Part shown: positions 1 through 10,496 of the stretch, piece by piece
Numbering within the stretch: the stretch's first letter is position 1
Layout of the letters: every line of letters begins with the position of its first letter
NCBI RefSeq assembly: GCF_022095675.1
Contig: NZ_JAHYSG010000044.1
Span: 1 to 64,000 of the forward strand
DNA: 64,000 nucleotides
Direction of reading: 5' to 3'
Source of the DNA: Dactylosporangium sp. AC04546
GTDB lineage: Bacteria; Actinomycetota; Actinomycetes; Mycobacteriales; Micromonosporaceae
The notes under the pieces: model-generated
What the model saw: the letters and a program-made list of their open reading frames with translations, nothing else
Told to the model about the DNA's origin: nothing
Databases searched by the model: none
Program-made: the position numbers and the translations under genes

Positions 1-27
1 CGCCCGGCTGGCCTGGATAGGCGCCGC

Positions 28-1236
28 CTACCCGGTCGCGCCCGTCAGCGCACACCCGGCCGGCGGCGCGGCGAAGGCGGCGGGCGGGGCGGCGACCGCC
101 GGTGACTGGGCGTACGCGGCCGCGGCCTGAGGCGGGGCGGGCGTGGGTTCGGCGGCGCCGTTGGCCAGGAGCAGGGCGCCGAAGGCCACCGGGAGCTCGG
201 GCTGCTCCGGCACGACCGGGGCCAGGCCGAACCGCGCGTGCAGGCGGCTCGCCACCAGGGGCAGGCGGCTGGAGCCGCCGACCAGGACGATCGCGTCGAG
301 GCGGTCCGCGGCGCCCGAGCGTTGCAGCACGCGGCGGGTCTCGTCGACCGCGCGGTCGACCAGCGGGCCCGCGATGCGGTCCAGCTCCTCGCGGGTGAGG
401 TGGGTCGCCTGGTCGCGGCCGGGGACGTGGATCGGGGCGGTGGAGGCGCGGGACAGCATCTCCTTCGCGGCGCGGACCTCCGACCAGAACATCCTCCGGT
501 CGCGGAACTCGGCCACCGTGCCCGGCTGGGCGAGCCGCCGCCACAGCTGCGGGTCGGCGGCGGCGATCATCTGGCCGAGGTGCCCGACGAGGGCGTCGTC
601 GATGTCGGTGCCGCCCAGGTCGTCGAGGCCGCCGGTCGCCAGCACACGAAGGCCGTACTGACCAGAAGGGGCGCCCGCCTCGACCACGGTGACGTCGAGC
701 GTGCCGCCGCCGAAGTCGAACACGACGACGCACCGGCCGGGGGCGAGGCGGCCGTCGAGGGCGCGCACGCAGTACGTGGCCGCGGAGACCGGCTCGTCGA
801 GCAGCGTCACGGTGCCGAGGCCGGCCCGCTCGGCCGCCTCGAGGAGCAGCCGGCGCCGGCCGGTGCCCCAGTCGACCGGGCAGGTCAGGACCGTCGCGCC
901 GGCCACCGGTACACCCGTCTGGGCCGCCTCGGCGGACGCCCGGCGCAGGATCGCCGCGAACAGCTCCGTGACCGGCACCTCGCGGTCACCGAGCAGCAGC
1001 ACTCCGTCGTCGACGCGGCCCTTCGGGTTGGGCTCGAACCGGGACGCGTCGGTCATCATGTGCCGTTCGGCGTCACGGCCGACGAAGAGCGTGCCGGACA
1101 CGTCGGCGAACACGGCCGAGGGCAGCAGCGGGTTGCCGTCGAACAGCAGCGGCCGGGGCCGCCCGTCGCCCCGGTCGACCACGGCGACGGTGTTCGACGT
1201 GCCGAGGTCCACCGCGAACCGGAACCGTCCAGACAT
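28..1236 (-). CDS. Hsp70-family ATPase without substrate-binding domain
   Basis: 402 aa. The actin-like Hsp70 nucleotide-binding fold is clear: phosphate-1 motif DLGTSNTVAVV at the N-terminus, phosphate-2 motif FDFGGGTLDVTVV near the middle and adenosine motif VLVGGSSRLPLV near residue 320. After about residue 360 only an Ala/Pro-rich tail follows, so the peptide-binding half of DnaK is absent (DnaK is about 610-640 aa). It is a paralog of the ATPase part of the Hsp70-Kelch protein at 29.2 kb. I chose the ATG at 1236 (MSGRFRF) because homology starts at once; an in-frame start 12 codons upstream (1272) is possible. It is divergent from the serine hydrolase. Its role is unknown; an ATP-dependent switch or scaffold is more likely than a classic chaperone. 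Confidence 0.85.
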   Translation of the reverse strand: MSGRFRFAVDLGTSNTVAVVDRGDGRPRPLLFDGNPLLPSAVFADVSGTLFVGRDAERHMMTDASRFEPNPKGRVDDGVLLLGDREVPVTELFAAILRRASAEAAQTGVPVAGATVLTCPVDWGTGRRRLLLEAAERAGLGTVTLLDEPVSAATYCVRALDGRLAPGRCVVVFDFGGGTLDVTVVEAGAPSGQYGLRVLATGGLDDLGGTDIDDALVGHLGQMIAAADPQLWRRLAQPGTVAEFRDRRMFWSEVRAAKEMLSRASTAPIHVPGRDQATHLTREELDRIAGPLVDRAVDETRRVLQRSGAADRLDAIVLVGGSSRLPLVASRLHARFGLAPVVPEQPELPVAFGALLLANGAAEPTPAPPQAAAAYAQSPAVAAPPAAFAAPPAGCALTGATG

Positions 1237-1372
1237 CCGTCGGATCGTACGCGGTCGCACCTTAGGGGACACAGATCAGGGACTCCCGATAGGAGAACCC
1301 CGATGTCCCGAGCGGCACCGCGGGGCGAGGCTGTCCGGACACCCAGTCACCCGATCTTCGGAGGTGTCCACC

Positions 1373-2497
1373 GTGCGTTCACTCGGGGTCGTCGCGCTCG
1401 CCGCCGGCCTGCTCCTCGCCACCGCGCCGGCCGCGCACGCCGGCCCGCCCCCGGCGCACCGCTGCGCGGCGGCCGTGCCCGGCTCGCCGCTCGCCCTGGC
1501 CGTCGCCGGCCTGCCCGACGACGAGGCGTCGGGCGCGCTCGCCCTCATCCACAATGGACAGGACTGCGTCCGCGCGACGGCCGGGGTCGCGGTCGCCGGC
1601 GGCACCAGGCCGGTGCCGATCGACGGCCGGTTCCGCATCGGCAGCATGACGAAGACGTTCACCGCCGTGCTCGTGCTCCAGCTCGCCGCCGAGCACCGCA
1701 TCGACCTCGACCAGACCGTGCAGCACTACCTGCCGGGGCTGCTGCCGGAGGGCACGGCGCCGGTGACCGTGCGGCAGGTCCTGACGTACACCAGCGGCAT
1801 CCAGCACGTCGTGGTCACGAACAAGGACCCGGCCTGGTTCCTCGCCCACCGCTACGACCACTGGCCGAAGGGCAGCCAGATCGACACCGCCGCCGGCCTG
1901 GCGTTCCCGCCGGGGACGATGCAGCGGTACGGCAACGCCGACTACATCGTCGCCGGGCTGCTCGTCGAGAAGGTCACCGGCCGCTCCTGGGAGTCGCAGA
2001 TCCAGCGGCGGATCGTCGAGCCGCTCGGCCTGCGCGGCACCAGCGCGCCCGGCCGGTCGCTCGACGTGCCGGGCCCGCACGCCCACGGTTACGAGGCGAC
2101 CCCGGACGGGTGGGTCGACGTGACCCGGGCCGACACCTCGCTGCAGTGGTCGGCGGCGGCGGTCATCTCCACGGCGCCGGACCTCGACCGGTTCATGGTG
2201 GCCCTGTTCAGCGGCCGGCTGGTGCCGGAGCCGCAGCTGTCGGAGATGTTCACCGTCCCGGACGTGCCGATGTACGGCGGCGGCGCGGCGGTGTACAGCG
2301 CCGGGCTCACCCGCATCCCGGTGACCCCGACCGTGACGGTGTGGGGCAAGAGCGGCGACCGCCCGGGGTACAACAACGGCATGGGGGCGACGCGGGACCT
2401 GAGCCGGCGGCTGGTCTTCTCGGTGAACACGCTGCACATGGGCGGCACTGAGCAGCCGGTGCGCTCGCAGCGGATCATCGCCGCCGCGCTCGGTTAG
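1373..2497 (+). CDS. Secreted serine hydrolase, beta-lactamase/DD-peptidase fold
   Basis: 374 aa with a Sec signal peptide (RSLGVVALAAGLLLA, Ala-rich cleavage region AAHAG). Penicillin-recognising active-site elements are in order: SMTK near residue 91, YGN near 186 and KSG near 325, as in class C beta-lactamases and D-alanyl-D-alanine carboxypeptidases of the R61 type. Length and motif order fit a full enzyme. The GTG start is set by a GGAGG at 1360-1364, eight bases upstream. It probably acts on cell-wall peptides or esters outside the cell; true beta-lactamase activity cannot be told from sequence. Its stop overlaps the convergent FHA gene stop (TTAG). Confidence 0.88.
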   Translation: MRSLGVVALAAGLLLATAPAAHAGPPPAHRCAAAVPGSPLALAVAGLPDDEASGALALIHNGQDCVRATAGVAVAGGTRPVPIDGRFRIGSMTKTFTAVLVLQLAAEHRIDLDQTVQHYLPGLLPEGTAPVTVRQVLTYTSGIQHVVVTNKDPAWFLAHRYDHWPKGSQIDTAAGLAFPPGTMQRYGNADYIVAGLLVEKVTGRSWESQIQRRIVEPLGLRGTSAPGRSLDVPGPHAHGYEATPDGWVDVTRADTSLQWSAAAVISTAPDLDRFMVALFSGRLVPEPQLSEMFTVPDVPMYGGGAAVYSAGLTRIPVTPTVTVWGKSGDRPGYNNGMGATRDLSRRLVFSVNTLHMGGTEQPVRSQRIIAAALG

Positions 2498-3645
2498 CCG
2501 GTCACCTCGTACCGCACCGACACCTCGTCGGTGAGCACGACGGCGGCGCCGGGCCGCAAGGTCTGGCTGCCGCCGGCGGGCAACGGCACGGGGCGCTCGC
2601 CGGGCTGCTGGATCACGGTGCCGTTGCGCGAGCCGAGGTCCACGGCGACGACCTCCCAGCCGTCGACGCGGATCTCCACGTGGCGGCGCGAGATGCCGTT
2701 GTTGGCGCTGGTCACGGTGACGTGGCGGCGCAGGATGGGCTCGTCCGGGTCGGGCAGGCCGGGGGCCCGGCCGAGGATGATCGCGCGGTCGAGCGGGACC
2801 GTGTCGCCGCTGGGCAGGCGCAGGTGGCCCGGCAGCGGCAGGGGCACCTCGACCGCGCTCTGCGGCGGCACGGGCACCCGGCAGACCCGGCAGAGCACCG
2901 AGCCGGGCGGGTTGAGGTGCCCGACCACGCACCGCACCGCGGAGATCGTCGAGCGGGACCTCCGCTTTGCGGGGGCGGCCGCCGGGACGGGCGGCGCGAC
3001 CAGCGGGTCAGCGGCCTCGGCCGCGCCGCGCAGGTCGGTCGTGAGCGGGGCGTTGGCGCCCCCGGAGGCGGTCACCACCCCGGCCCGGAAGACCGACGGA
3101 CCAGACGAGTCGGATGCGCCCGCGGGCACGAGCGGGGCCTCCGCGGTCGGCTGGCGCGGAATGGCCGGCGTCGCCGGGGCCGGAGCCGCCGCCGGGTCCT
3201 CCGGCGACGGCTCGGCCTCCTCGTTCAACCGGACCAGCAGCGACGACGCGAGGACGACGCCGCGGTCCACGGGCAGCTCGGCCGGGGCCGGCTTCGGCTC
3301 GTACGGCCCGGCCAGGCGGATCGTCGCGACCGGCCGGAACACGTCCCGGCCGGCCCCGTCCGCGGCGCGGACCGAGACGGTGTAGCCGTCGATGTCGAGC
3401 ACCTCGGCGTGGGCGTCACCCCGGACCAGGGCCCGGGCACCGTACATGTCCGCGCGGACGACGACGAAGCTCGCGGTACCGAAGGAGCCGCCGGACAGCA
3501 CGCCGGCGATCTCGGCCGCCGTGGCGCCCGCCTGGACCAGCTTCCAGCACTCCTCGGTCTCCGGGTCGCCGGGCGCCACGTTGGCCAGCGCCCACACGCT
3601 CTTCCCGGCGAAGGCCAGCCAGTCCCCCGGCACGTAGCCCGTCAT
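2494..3645 (-). CDS. FHA-domain protein with zinc-ribbon-like segment
   Basis: 383 aa. The C-terminal ~110 residues are a forkhead-associated domain (IILGR, ISRRHVEI, LGSRNGT), which binds phosphothreonine on Ser/Thr-kinase substrates. A Cys-rich stretch just before it (CVVGHLNPPGSVLCRVC) resembles a short zinc ribbon. The first ~115 residues (GDWLAFAGKSVWAL) form a separate unknown domain, and a Pro/Ala-rich linker joins the parts. No kinase lies beside it, so the partner is not evident. ATG at 3645. Confidence 0.85.
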   Translation of the reverse strand: MTGYVPGDWLAFAGKSVWALANVAPGDPETEECWKLVQAGATAAEIAGVLSGGSFGTASFVVVRADMYGARALVRGDAHAEVLDIDGYTVSVRAADGAGRDVFRPVATIRLAGPYEPKPAPAELPVDRGVVLASSLLVRLNEEAEPSPEDPAAAPAPATPAIPRQPTAEAPLVPAGASDSSGPSVFRAGVVTASGGANAPLTTDLRGAAEAADPLVAPPVPAAAPAKRRSRSTISAVRCVVGHLNPPGSVLCRVCRVPVPPQSAVEVPLPLPGHLRLPSGDTVPLDRAIILGRAPGLPDPDEPILRRHVTVTSANNGISRRHVEIRVDGWEVVAVDLGSRNGTVIQQPGERPVPLPAGGSQTLRPGAAVVLTDEVSVRYEVTG

Positions 3646-3707
3646 CGGCGCACGATCCTTTCACTCCCCCACCGCCACCAGTCGATCAGCGTAAGGGAAG
3701 GGAACGA

Positions 3708-4943
3708 TCAGACACGACTCCACTTCTGGTTGGATCCGCCGCCGCACGTCCAGAGTTGCAACTGCGCCCCGTTGGCGCTGTTCCAGTCCTTGATGTCGAC
3801 GCACTTGTTCGCCGAGACGTTGACCAGGTCACCGGCGGCGGACAGGGTGAAGCGCTGCACCGGGTTGCCGTTGCAGGTCACCAGTTGGATGGGGGTGCCG
3901 TCGGCGCTCCCGGCGGCGGCCGGGTCCATGCACTTGCCCATCGCGCGCAGCGTGCCGTCGGCGTTGAAGGTCCACTGCTGCGCGGCCGAGCCGTTGCAGT
4001 CGTACATCTGCAGCCGCGCCCCGTCGACCGGGTTCGCCCCGGGGATGTCGATGCAGCGGTTGCTGAAGTTCGAGCGCAGGGCGCTGGTGCCCCCGCCGCC
4101 ACCGCCGTCGGTGTACGCCGAGACGCGCACGTAGTCGACCAGCATCTGCTGCGGGAAGACGGTCGAGGCGTCCGGGTAGCCCGGCCAGTAGCCGCCGACG
4201 GCAACATTCATGATCATGTAGAACGGGTGGTCGAAGACCCAGCGGTCGCCGCCGAGGTTCGCCGGGGTGATCCGGAAGTACTCCGAGCCGTCGAGGAACC
4301 ACTGGATGAGGTTCGGCGACCAGTCGACCGAGTAGGTGTGGAAGCCGTCACCGAGCGGCGCGCCGATCGTGCGGCCGCCGCCGATGCCCTCGGCGCCGGA
4401 GTAGCCGGGCCCGTGGACCGTGCCGTGGACCGTGTTCGGCTCCCGGCCGATGTTCTCCATGATGTCGATCTCGCCCTGGGTGGGCCAGCCGGCGGTACCG
4501 TCGCCGAGCATCCAGAACGCGGGCCAGATGCCCTGCCCCTTGGGGATCTTGATGCGGGCCTCGAAGCGCCCGTACCGCTGGGTGAACTTGCCCGAGGTCC
4601 GGATGCGCGCCGACGTGTACTGACAGTAGCCGTAGTGGCACTGGTAGTTCGCCGGGTTCTCCTTGCGCGCCGTGATGACGAGCTGACCCTGGCCGTTCTG
4701 CACGATGTTCGACGTGCTGCTGGTGTAGTACTGCTGCTCGTTGTTGCCCCAGCCGCTGCCGCCGATGTCGAAGGCCCACTTCGACGTGTCGACGGGCGTA
4801 CCGGCCGGGGCGTTGAACTCGTCCTGCCAGGTGATGCCGCCGATGGCGGCGTTGGCGGCCTCCGGGTGCTCGAGGGCGGCGAGCGTGCCGGTAAGGGTCA
4901 CGGCCAGGGCGGCGGCCGCGACGAGCCTTCTGATGGGACGCAT
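3708..4943 (-). CDS. Secreted GH16 beta-glucanase with ricin-type lectin domain
   Basis: 411 aa: signal peptide (MRPIRRLVAAAALAVTLTGT), GH16 catalytic domain about residues 35-285, a Gly-rich linker, and a C-terminal CBM13/ricin-B domain. The GH16 signature GEIDIMENIG near residues 155-164 carries the nucleophile Glu, Asp and acid/base Glu. Ricin-type repeats are seen as QMYDCNGSAAQQW and QLWTCGGGSNQKW. The family hydrolyses beta-1,3- or mixed-linkage glucans such as laminarin or fungal wall. A good GGAGG lies upstream of the ATG. It is monocistronic or read through from the chemoreceptor gene 93 bp upstream. Confidence 0.93.
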   Translation of the reverse strand: MRPIRRLVAAAALAVTLTGTLAALEHPEAANAAIGGITWQDEFNAPAGTPVDTSKWAFDIGGSGWGNNEQQYYTSSTSNIVQNGQGQLVITARKENPANYQCHYGYCQYTSARIRTSGKFTQRYGRFEARIKIPKGQGIWPAFWMLGDGTAGWPTQGEIDIMENIGREPNTVHGTVHGPGYSGAEGIGGGRTIGAPLGDGFHTYSVDWSPNLIQWFLDGSEYFRITPANLGGDRWVFDHPFYMIMNVAVGGYWPGYPDASTVFPQQMLVDYVRVSAYTDGGGGGGTSALRSNFSNRCIDIPGANPVDGARLQMYDCNGSAAQQWTFNADGTLRAMGKCMDPAAAGSADGTPIQLVTCNGNPVQRFTLSAAGDLVNVSANKCVDIKDWNSANGAQLQLWTCGGGSNQKWSRV

Positions 4944-5036
4944 GGGGGTTACCTCCGAATCGATGGTCGGCGATCGATGCGTCCGCTTATTCTGCGTCTC
5001 GAACTAATTAATGGGAAGGGTTGTTTACGAAAAAAC

Positions 5037-6617
5037 TTAGTACCGGAAGCGCGAGACCAGGGTCTGGAGCTGCGCGGACATACCGGCCAGCTCGTCCGCG
5101 GCCTGGCGGGTGTCCGAGACGGTGTCCGTGGTGCGGCGCGTCGCGTCCGACACGCCGGAGATCGTCGAAGCGATCCCGCCGGCCCCGCTCGCCGCACGGG
5201 ACAGGGTGCGGCTCATCTCCTCGGTCGTCGCCGACTGCTCCTCGACCGCCGAGGCGATCGTCAGCTGGATGCTGTTGATCCGCTCGATGATCGCCGAGAT
5301 CTCGCCGATCGCGCCGACGGCGCTGTTGGTGTCGGACTGGATGGTGCCGACGCGGGCCACGATGTCCTCGGTCGCCTTCGCGGTCTCCTGGGCCAGGTCC
5401 TTGACCTCGCTGGCGACGACAGCGAAGCCCTTGCCCGCCTCGCCGGCCCGGGCCGCCTCGATGGTCGCGTTCAGCGCCAGCAGGTTGGTCTGCTCGGCGA
5501 TCGCGGTGATCACCTTGACGACGGTGGCGATCTCGGTCGACGACTCGCCGAGCCGGGCCACGGTGGCACTCGTCGCGTTGGCCACCTCGACGGCCTGCGC
5601 GGCGACCGTCGTCGCCTCCGAGGTCGAGCGGCTGATCTCGCGGATCGAGGCGCCCATCTCGGCCGAGCCGGCCGAGACGACCTGGAGGTCGTCGGAGACC
5701 TCGCCGGCCGCCGACGCGACCGTGCCGGCCTGCCGCGACGCCTCGCCGGCGGTGGTGTCGACGGCCTGCGACACCGAGGTCAGCCGGCCGGCCGCGTCCT
5801 GGAGGGTGCCGGCGTTGCCGGCCAGCTGGGTCACGTCGGCGCGCAGCCGGGAGATGGCCCGGTCGAGCGCCGCGGCCATCCGGCCCACCTCGTCCGTCGC
5901 CGTCACGCCGGACGAGCGGGTCAGGTCGCCGTCGGCGAGCCCGTCGGCGACGTGCAGGACCCCGCCGATCGCGCGGCGCACCCGCCGGACGACCACCATG
6001 CCGAGCAGGATGCTGAGCACGACGCCCGCGACGAGCACGATCGTGACGTTGCGGGTGGCGCTGGAGGCCCGGTCGCCGGCCGCCTTGACGCTCGCGTCGG
6101 CCTGCGCCCTGGCGGCGTTCTGCACGGCGGTCTGGTCGGCACCGAGGGCGCCGTAGAGGGTGTTGTACTCCTGGGTCACGCCCGTCAGCTGCTCGGGCGT
6201 GAACTTCGAGCGGTCGACGGCGATGAAGTCGGTGTAGGCGGCCCAGTCCTTGCGGGTCTTGGCGACCAGCGCCGGCCCGCCGGGCGCGCCGGCCAGGCTG
6301 CCGCCCAGGTCGTCGAGGGCCTGCTCGACGGCGCGCCGGTTGCTCTCCAGGTTCTGCTGGATCAGCGAGGTCAGCGACGGGTACAGCAGCAGCGCCGAGA
6401 TGTTGCCGCCGAACCCCTCGATGTTCTTCGCGAGGGATCCGGCGGCGGTCAGCGAGGCGATGCTCGTGCGCTGGGCCGCCGCCGCGTCGCGGTTCAGCAC
6501 GCGCACGTTCCGCACGGCGATCACCCCGACGATCAGCCCACCGGCCACCGCGACCAGCACGGCGGCGGTGATCTTCGTCCGCAGCGAGAGGTTGTCGAAC
6601 GACGCACCGAGTCTCAT
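5037..6617 (-). CDS. Methyl-accepting chemotaxis-type receptor
   Basis: 526 aa. N-terminal TM helix ([20 protein letters not shown]), an extracytoplasmic four-helix-type sensor of about 160 residues, a second TM ([20 protein letters not shown]), HAMP, and a long coiled-coil signalling domain with the conserved hairpin ([35 protein letters not shown]). No cheA, cheW or cheB/R gene is nearby, and the organism is probably a filamentous or zoosporic actinomycete, so partners must be elsewhere. It follows the SDR gene by 40 bp on the same strand. Confidence 0.92.
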   Translation of the reverse strand: MRLGASFDNLSLRTKITAAVLVAVAGGLIVGVIAVRNVRVLNRDAAAAQRTSIASLTAAGSLAKNIEGFGGNISALLLYPSLTSLIQQNLESNRRAVEQALDDLGGSLAGAPGGPALVAKTRKDWAAYTDFIAVDRSKFTPEQLTGVTQEYNTLYGALGADQTAVQNAARAQADASVKAAGDRASSATRNVTIVLVAGVVLSILLGMVVVRRVRRAIGGVLHVADGLADGDLTRSSGVTATDEVGRMAAALDRAISRLRADVTQLAGNAGTLQDAAGRLTSVSQAVDTTAGEASRQAGTVASAAGEVSDDLQVVSAGSAEMGASIREISRSTSEATTVAAQAVEVANATSATVARLGESSTEIATVVKVITAIAEQTNLLALNATIEAARAGEAGKGFAVVASEVKDLAQETAKATEDIVARVGTIQSDTNSAVGAIGEISAIIERINSIQLTIASAVEEQSATTEEMSRTLSRAASGAGGIASTISGVSDATRRTTDTVSDTRQAADELAGMSAQLQTLVSRFRY

Positions 6618-6657
6618 GACGGCCGGATCGGCACCGCCGGGGCCGGGTGTAGGAATT

Positions 6658-7449
6658 TCAGTCCAGCATGGCGCCGCAGCTCATGTTGATCGCCGTGCCG
6701 GTCAGGGTGCGGGCCCAGTCCGACGCGGCGAAGACGGCCACGCGGCCCACGTCCTGCAGGGTGGCGGTGCGGCCGGTCAGACTTTTCGCCGTGAGCATCG
6801 CCTCGACCTCGGCGCGGGCCGGCGAGGAGGCCGGGATCGCCTCCGGCACGCCGCCGGTGCGCAGGGTCACCACCCGGATGCCGTGCGGTGCCAGCTCGGT
6901 CGCCAGCTGGCGGCGCAGCTGCTCGACCGCCTCGAAGGCGGTGAGCAGCCCGCCGAAGCTGTAATCGCGCAGCGGGCTGCGGTCGGCCGCGCCGCCGAAG
7001 AACAGCAGCACGCCGGAGCCCTGGCGGATCATGTGCCGGGCCGCGGCCCGCGTGGTGAGGAACTTCGAGCGGACGTTGGTCAGCACCGGGCTCAGGTAGT
7101 CGCCGGCGGTCATCTCCACCATCGGCGTGCCCTGCACGTCGTTGTCGGCGATGACGTTCACCGAGATGTCGATCGAGCCCGCGGTCGCGGCGACCCGGTC
7201 GGCGTGGGCGTCGACGGCGGCCTCGTCGAGCGCGTCGACCTCGGCGGCGAAGGCCGTGCCGCCCGCCGCGCGGATCGCCGCCGCGGTGGCCTCCAGCGTC
7301 GCGGCCGTGCGGCCGGCCAGGTGGACCGTGGCGCCGGCGGTGGCGAAGGCGCGGGCGATCGCGCCGCCGATCGCGCCGCCGCCGCCGTAGATGATGGCGT
7401 TCCTGCCGTTGAGCAGCACCGGGTGTACCTCCAGGATCGGGGATGTCAC
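6658..7449 (-). CDS. SDR-fold oxidoreductase lacking the catalytic lysine
   Basis: 263 aa Rossmann protein. The glycine-rich cofactor motif GGGGAIGG is at residues 22-29 and the C-terminal [12 protein letters not shown] is SDR-like. The usual YxxxK active site reads YSFGG (Tyr near 163), so the lysine is missing and no nearby lysine replaces it. The protein may be non-catalytic or have a divergent mechanism. Its GTG start overlaps the sigma-factor stop by four bases (GTGA), implying translational coupling; ECF sigma factors of the SnoaL-tailed type often have an oxidoreductase-like partner gene. Confidence 0.85.
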   Translation of the reverse strand: MTSPILEVHPVLLNGRNAIIYGGGGAIGGAIARAFATAGATVHLAGRTAATLEATAAAIRAAGGTAFAAEVDALDEAAVDAHADRVAATAGSIDISVNVIADNDVQGTPMVEMTAGDYLSPVLTNVRSKFLTTRAAARHMIRQGSGVLLFFGGAADRSPLRDYSFGGLLTAFEAVEQLRRQLATELAPHGIRVVTLRTGGVPEAIPASSPARAEVEAMLTAKSLTGRTATLQDVGRVAVFAASDWARTLTGTAINMSCGAMLD

Positions 7450-8312
7450 CCGGTAGTACCCGCGGGCGGCGCCGGATCCATCGCGGCCGGCAGGCCGAAT
7501 CTCGTCAGGTCCGCCTCCAGGAACGACACGACCTCGGCGACCCGCCCGCCCCGCACCGTGAGCACGTCGAGGCCGCCCGGCACGAAGCGGGTGCCGTCCC
7601 AGCGGTAGGTGCCGAAGGCGGGCTGGCCGTTGGCGTGCGCCGGCACGAACCGCCAGCGGTGGCGCAGCGGCCCGTCGAGCAGGAAGCCGCGGATCGCCGG
7701 GCGCCCGAGATACGACTGGACGAGTGGCGGCATCGAGTAGCGCGCGTCGTCCGCCAGCCGGCGCACGATCGCGTCGACGTCACCGGCCTCCCAGGCGTCC
7801 GCCCAGGCCGCGGCGGCCGCGCGGGTGTCCGTGTCGGCCGGGGTGACGGGCGGCCCGACCGCCTTGCGGGCGCGCTGCATCGCGCTGTTCACCGCCGGCA
7901 CCGAGGAGTCGAGCAGGCCCGCGACCTCCTTCGCGGAGAAGCCGAGCACCTCGCGGAGCAGCAGGACGGCCCGGGGCAGCGGGGCGAGGCGCTGCAGGGC
8001 GGCGACGAACGCCAGCTCCAGGTGCTCGCGGGCGAGCACGGCCTCCTCGGGCCCGGTGGGGAACGGCTCCAGCCACTGCGGCTGCGGGCGCTGCCGCTGC
8101 TCCAGCACGGTGAGGCAGCGGTTGGTGGCGATGCGGTACAGCCACGGCCGCGCCGACCCGGGCCCGCGGTCCTCGAACGTGCCGATCGCCCGCCAGGCCC
8201 GCACCAGCGTCTCCTGGAGCGCGTCCTCGGCGTCGTGCAGCGACCCGAGCATCCGGTAGCAGTGGGCGAGCAGCTCGCCGCGCCACGGTGCGACGAGCTG
8301 CTCGAAGTCCAC
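7446..8312 (-). CDS. ECF sigma factor with SnoaL-like C-terminal domain
   Basis: 288 aa. Region 2 ([23 protein letters not shown], residues about 19-41) and region 4 ([20 protein letters not shown]) are typical of extracytoplasmic-function sigma factors. The last ~120 residues form a SnoaL/NTF2-like domain, as in the SigG/SigJ-type groups in which this tail replaces a separate anti-sigma factor. No anti-sigma gene is present. It starts at GTG only 10 bp after the stop of the last flavin monooxygenase, so it may be co-transcribed with the sulfur cluster. Confidence 0.9.
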   Translation of the reverse strand: MDFEQLVAPWRGELLAHCYRMLGSLHDAEDALQETLVRAWRAIGTFEDRGPGSARPWLYRIATNRCLTVLEQRQRPQPQWLEPFPTGPEEAVLAREHLELAFVAALQRLAPLPRAVLLLREVLGFSAKEVAGLLDSSVPAVNSAMQRARKAVGPPVTPADTDTRAAAAAWADAWEAGDVDAIVRRLADDARYSMPPLVQSYLGRPAIRGFLLDGPLRHRWRFVPAHANGQPAFGTYRWDGTRFVPGGLDVLTVRGGRVAEVVSFLEADLTRFGLPAAMDPAPPAGTTG

Positions 8313-8322
8313 GCACCCGATC

Positions 8323-9465
8323 CTAGGCGGGCCCGACCGGGACGTCGCCTCGCCACTCGTCGGCGAGCAGGGCGAAGGAGCGGACGCGGTCGGTGTGGTC
8401 GTGGGTGATCGTCGTGACCAGCAGCTCGTCCGCCGCCGTGACGCGCTGCAGCGTGCGCAGGCGGTCGGCCACCTCCGCCGGGGTACCCACGAACCGGGTG
8501 TCCAGGCGGTCCTTGACCAGCGCCTGGTCCTCAGCCGTCCACGGTGCCGCGGCGGCCTCCGCCGGGGTCGGGAACGGGATCGCGCCGCGGCCGGTGCGGA
8601 TGCTGTGCACCCACAGGCCGTAGCCCGACGACAGGTGCCGGGCCTCCTGCGCCGTCGGGGCGACCACGACGTCGGCCGAGACGAGGACGTACGGGCGGTC
8701 GAGGACCTCCGACGGGCGGAACGCGGCCCGGTACGCCTCGACGGCCTCCAGCACCGTCGCGGGGCTCACGTGGTAGTTGGCGGCGAACGGCAGGCCCCGC
8801 TCCCCCGCCACCGTGGCGCTCTGGCCGGCGCTGCTGCCCAGGATCCACAGCTCGACCTTCGCGCCCTCGCCGGGGGTGGCGTGGACGTCGACGCCGTCGC
8901 GGGCGTACGTGCCGGCGATGAGGGCGCGGATGTCGTCGACCACGTCGGCGAAGTCCGGCGACACCGCCTCGGGCTGCTGGAGCAGGGCTGCGTAGGCGGC
9001 CCACCGGGGCGAGGCGACGATCCTGGCGAAGTCGAACGGCGGCGGGAGCAGCAGGCCGTCGACGGTCAGCGGCTCGGTCCGCGGTGCCGGGCGGGGCGCG
9101 CCGAGGGCGGCGACCGCCTCGGCGCGGCGCTGGCCGGAGCGGCCGAGGCCGAGGTCGAGGCGGCCCGGGTGCACGGCGTCGAGCAGGCCGAACGACTCGA
9201 CCACCGACAGCGCCGTCTGGTGGCCGACCTGGACCGCGCCCGAGCCGACCCGGATGCGGTCGGTGGCCGCCAGGATGAGGCCGATGAGCACGGCCGGGGC
9301 GGCGCTCGCGACGCCGTCGGCGAAGTGGTGCTCGGCGACCCAGTAGCGGTGGTAGCCGAACCGCTCGGCCCGCTGCGCGAGGTCGACCGTGTTGCGCAGC
9401 GCCTGGCCGGCGTCGCTGCCGGAGCTGATCGGGGCGAGGTCCAGGATGGAGAGGGGGACGGTCAT
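8323..9465 (-). CDS. Luciferase-like flavin monooxygenase, MsnO8-type
   Basis: 380 aa LLM-fold protein ([39 protein letters not shown]), matching the group-1 luciferase-like family called MsnO8. These FMNH2/O2-dependent enzymes commonly cleave C-S bonds of organosulfur compounds. ATG at 9465 lies in an ATGA overlap with the preceding gene. It is the last gene of the coupled minus-strand run. Substrate unknown. Confidence 0.88.
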   Translation of the reverse strand: MTVPLSILDLAPISSGSDAGQALRNTVDLAQRAERFGYHRYWVAEHHFADGVASAAPAVLIGLILAATDRIRVGSGAVQVGHQTALSVVESFGLLDAVHPGRLDLGLGRSGQRRAEAVAALGAPRPAPRTEPLTVDGLLLPPPFDFARIVASPRWAAYAALLQQPEAVSPDFADVVDDIRALIAGTYARDGVDVHATPGEGAKVELWILGSSAGQSATVAGERGLPFAANYHVSPATVLEAVEAYRAAFRPSEVLDRPYVLVSADVVVAPTAQEARHLSSGYGLWVHSIRTGRGAIPFPTPAEAAAAPWTAEDQALVKDRLDTRFVGTPAEVADRLRTLQRVTAADELLVTTITHDHTDRVRSFALLADEWRGDVPVGPA

Positions 9466-10496
9466 CGCAGGACCTCCGGGAACGGGCGGCTCGGAATCTC
9501 CTTGCGCAGCACGGGCGCGATCTCGCTCTGGAAGAGCTCCAGCGAGGCTCGGTGCTGCTTGTCGGTCAGGCCGTCCGCGTCGGCCTGCAGATGCATCACC
9601 TCGTGGCCGAGGCGGGCGTGGTAGCGGTGGACCTTGTCGATGATCTGCTGCGGGCTGCCGACCAGGATGGAGCTGCGCTCGATCGCGTCCTCCAGCGTCG
9701 GGAACACCGGCTGGACGCCGAAGCGCTGGAAGGCCTCCAGGCGGGCCGCGTAGATCGGGCGGTACGTCTCGATCGCCTCCTGCGACGTGCGCGCCGCGTA
9801 GAAGCCCGCGGTGCCGGCGCCGACCAGGGCCCGCTCGGCCGGCCAGCCGTGGAACTCGAGGCGCTCCCGGTAGTGGTTGACGAGCTCCTCGTAGGGCTCG
9901 ACCGGATTGGTGACGTTGGCCGAGAAGAGCGGGTCGCCGTGCAGCGCGGCGAGCTCGACCGAGGCCTTGCTCGTCGCGCTGCCGTGCCAGATGCGGATCG
10001 GCTGCTGCAGCGGCCGCGGCAGCGCCTCGGCGTCGGACAGTGGCGGGCGGAACCGGCCCGACCAGGTGACCCGCTCCTCCCGCCACAGCTTGGTGAAGAG
10101 CTCGTAGCCCTCGCGGTTGCGGTCCCACTGGTCCTCGGCGGTGACGTGGAACAGCTTGGCCTGCGCGGCGCCGTTGCCCTTGCCGACGATCAGCTCCAGC
10201 CGCCCGTCGGAGAGGTTGTCCAGCGTGGAGTAGTCCTCGAAGGCGCGCACCGGGTCGAGCAGGCTCAGCGTGGTGACCGCGGTGAACAGCCGGATGGTGC
10301 TGGTCCGCGCGGCGATGTGGCTCAGCACGACCGGCGGCGACGAGGAGATGAACGGCTGCTCGTGCCGCTCGCCGACGCCGAAGCCGTCGAAGCCGAGCTC
10401 CTCGGCGAGGACCGCGTTGTCGACGACCTCGCGCAGGCGGTCCCGCGGCGACTTCCTGCCGTCGTGGACGATCAGGGTGATGGTGATGAACTTCAA
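9462..10496 (-). CDS. Luciferase-like flavin monooxygenase (CE1758/KPN_01858-like)
   Basis: 344 aa LLM protein ([47 protein letters not shown]). I chose the TTG at 10496 because it lies in a TTGA overlap with the preceding stop and homology begins at [13 protein letters not shown]. The family assignment is from remembered motifs; related proteins are found beside oligopeptide-type ABC importers in sulfur-starvation clusters. Coupled on both sides. Confidence 0.85.
   Translation of the reverse strand: MKFITITLIVHDGRKSPRDRLREVVDNAVLAEELGFDGFGVGERHEQPFISSSPPVVLSHIAARTSTIRLFTAVTTLSLLDPVRAFEDYSTLDNLSDGRLELIVGKGNGAAQAKLFHVTAEDQWDRNREGYELFTKLWREERVTWSGRFRPPLSDAEALPRPLQQPIRIWHGSATSKASVELAALHGDPLFSANVTNPVEPYEELVNHYRERLEFHGWPAERALVGAGTAGFYAARTSQEAIETYRPIYAARLEAFQRFGVQPVFPTLEDAIERSSILVGSPQQIIDKVHRYHARLGHEVMHLQADADGLTDKQHRASLELFQSEIAPVLRKEIPSRPFPEVLR

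Noticed and set aside
3114..6689. Very long plus-strand open frame (over 1100 codons) and similar giant frames elsewhere
   Set aside because: Antisense shadows of the FHA, GH16 and chemoreceptor genes; Arg/Gly/Ala/Pro-rich with no domain, as expected in GC-rich DNA.
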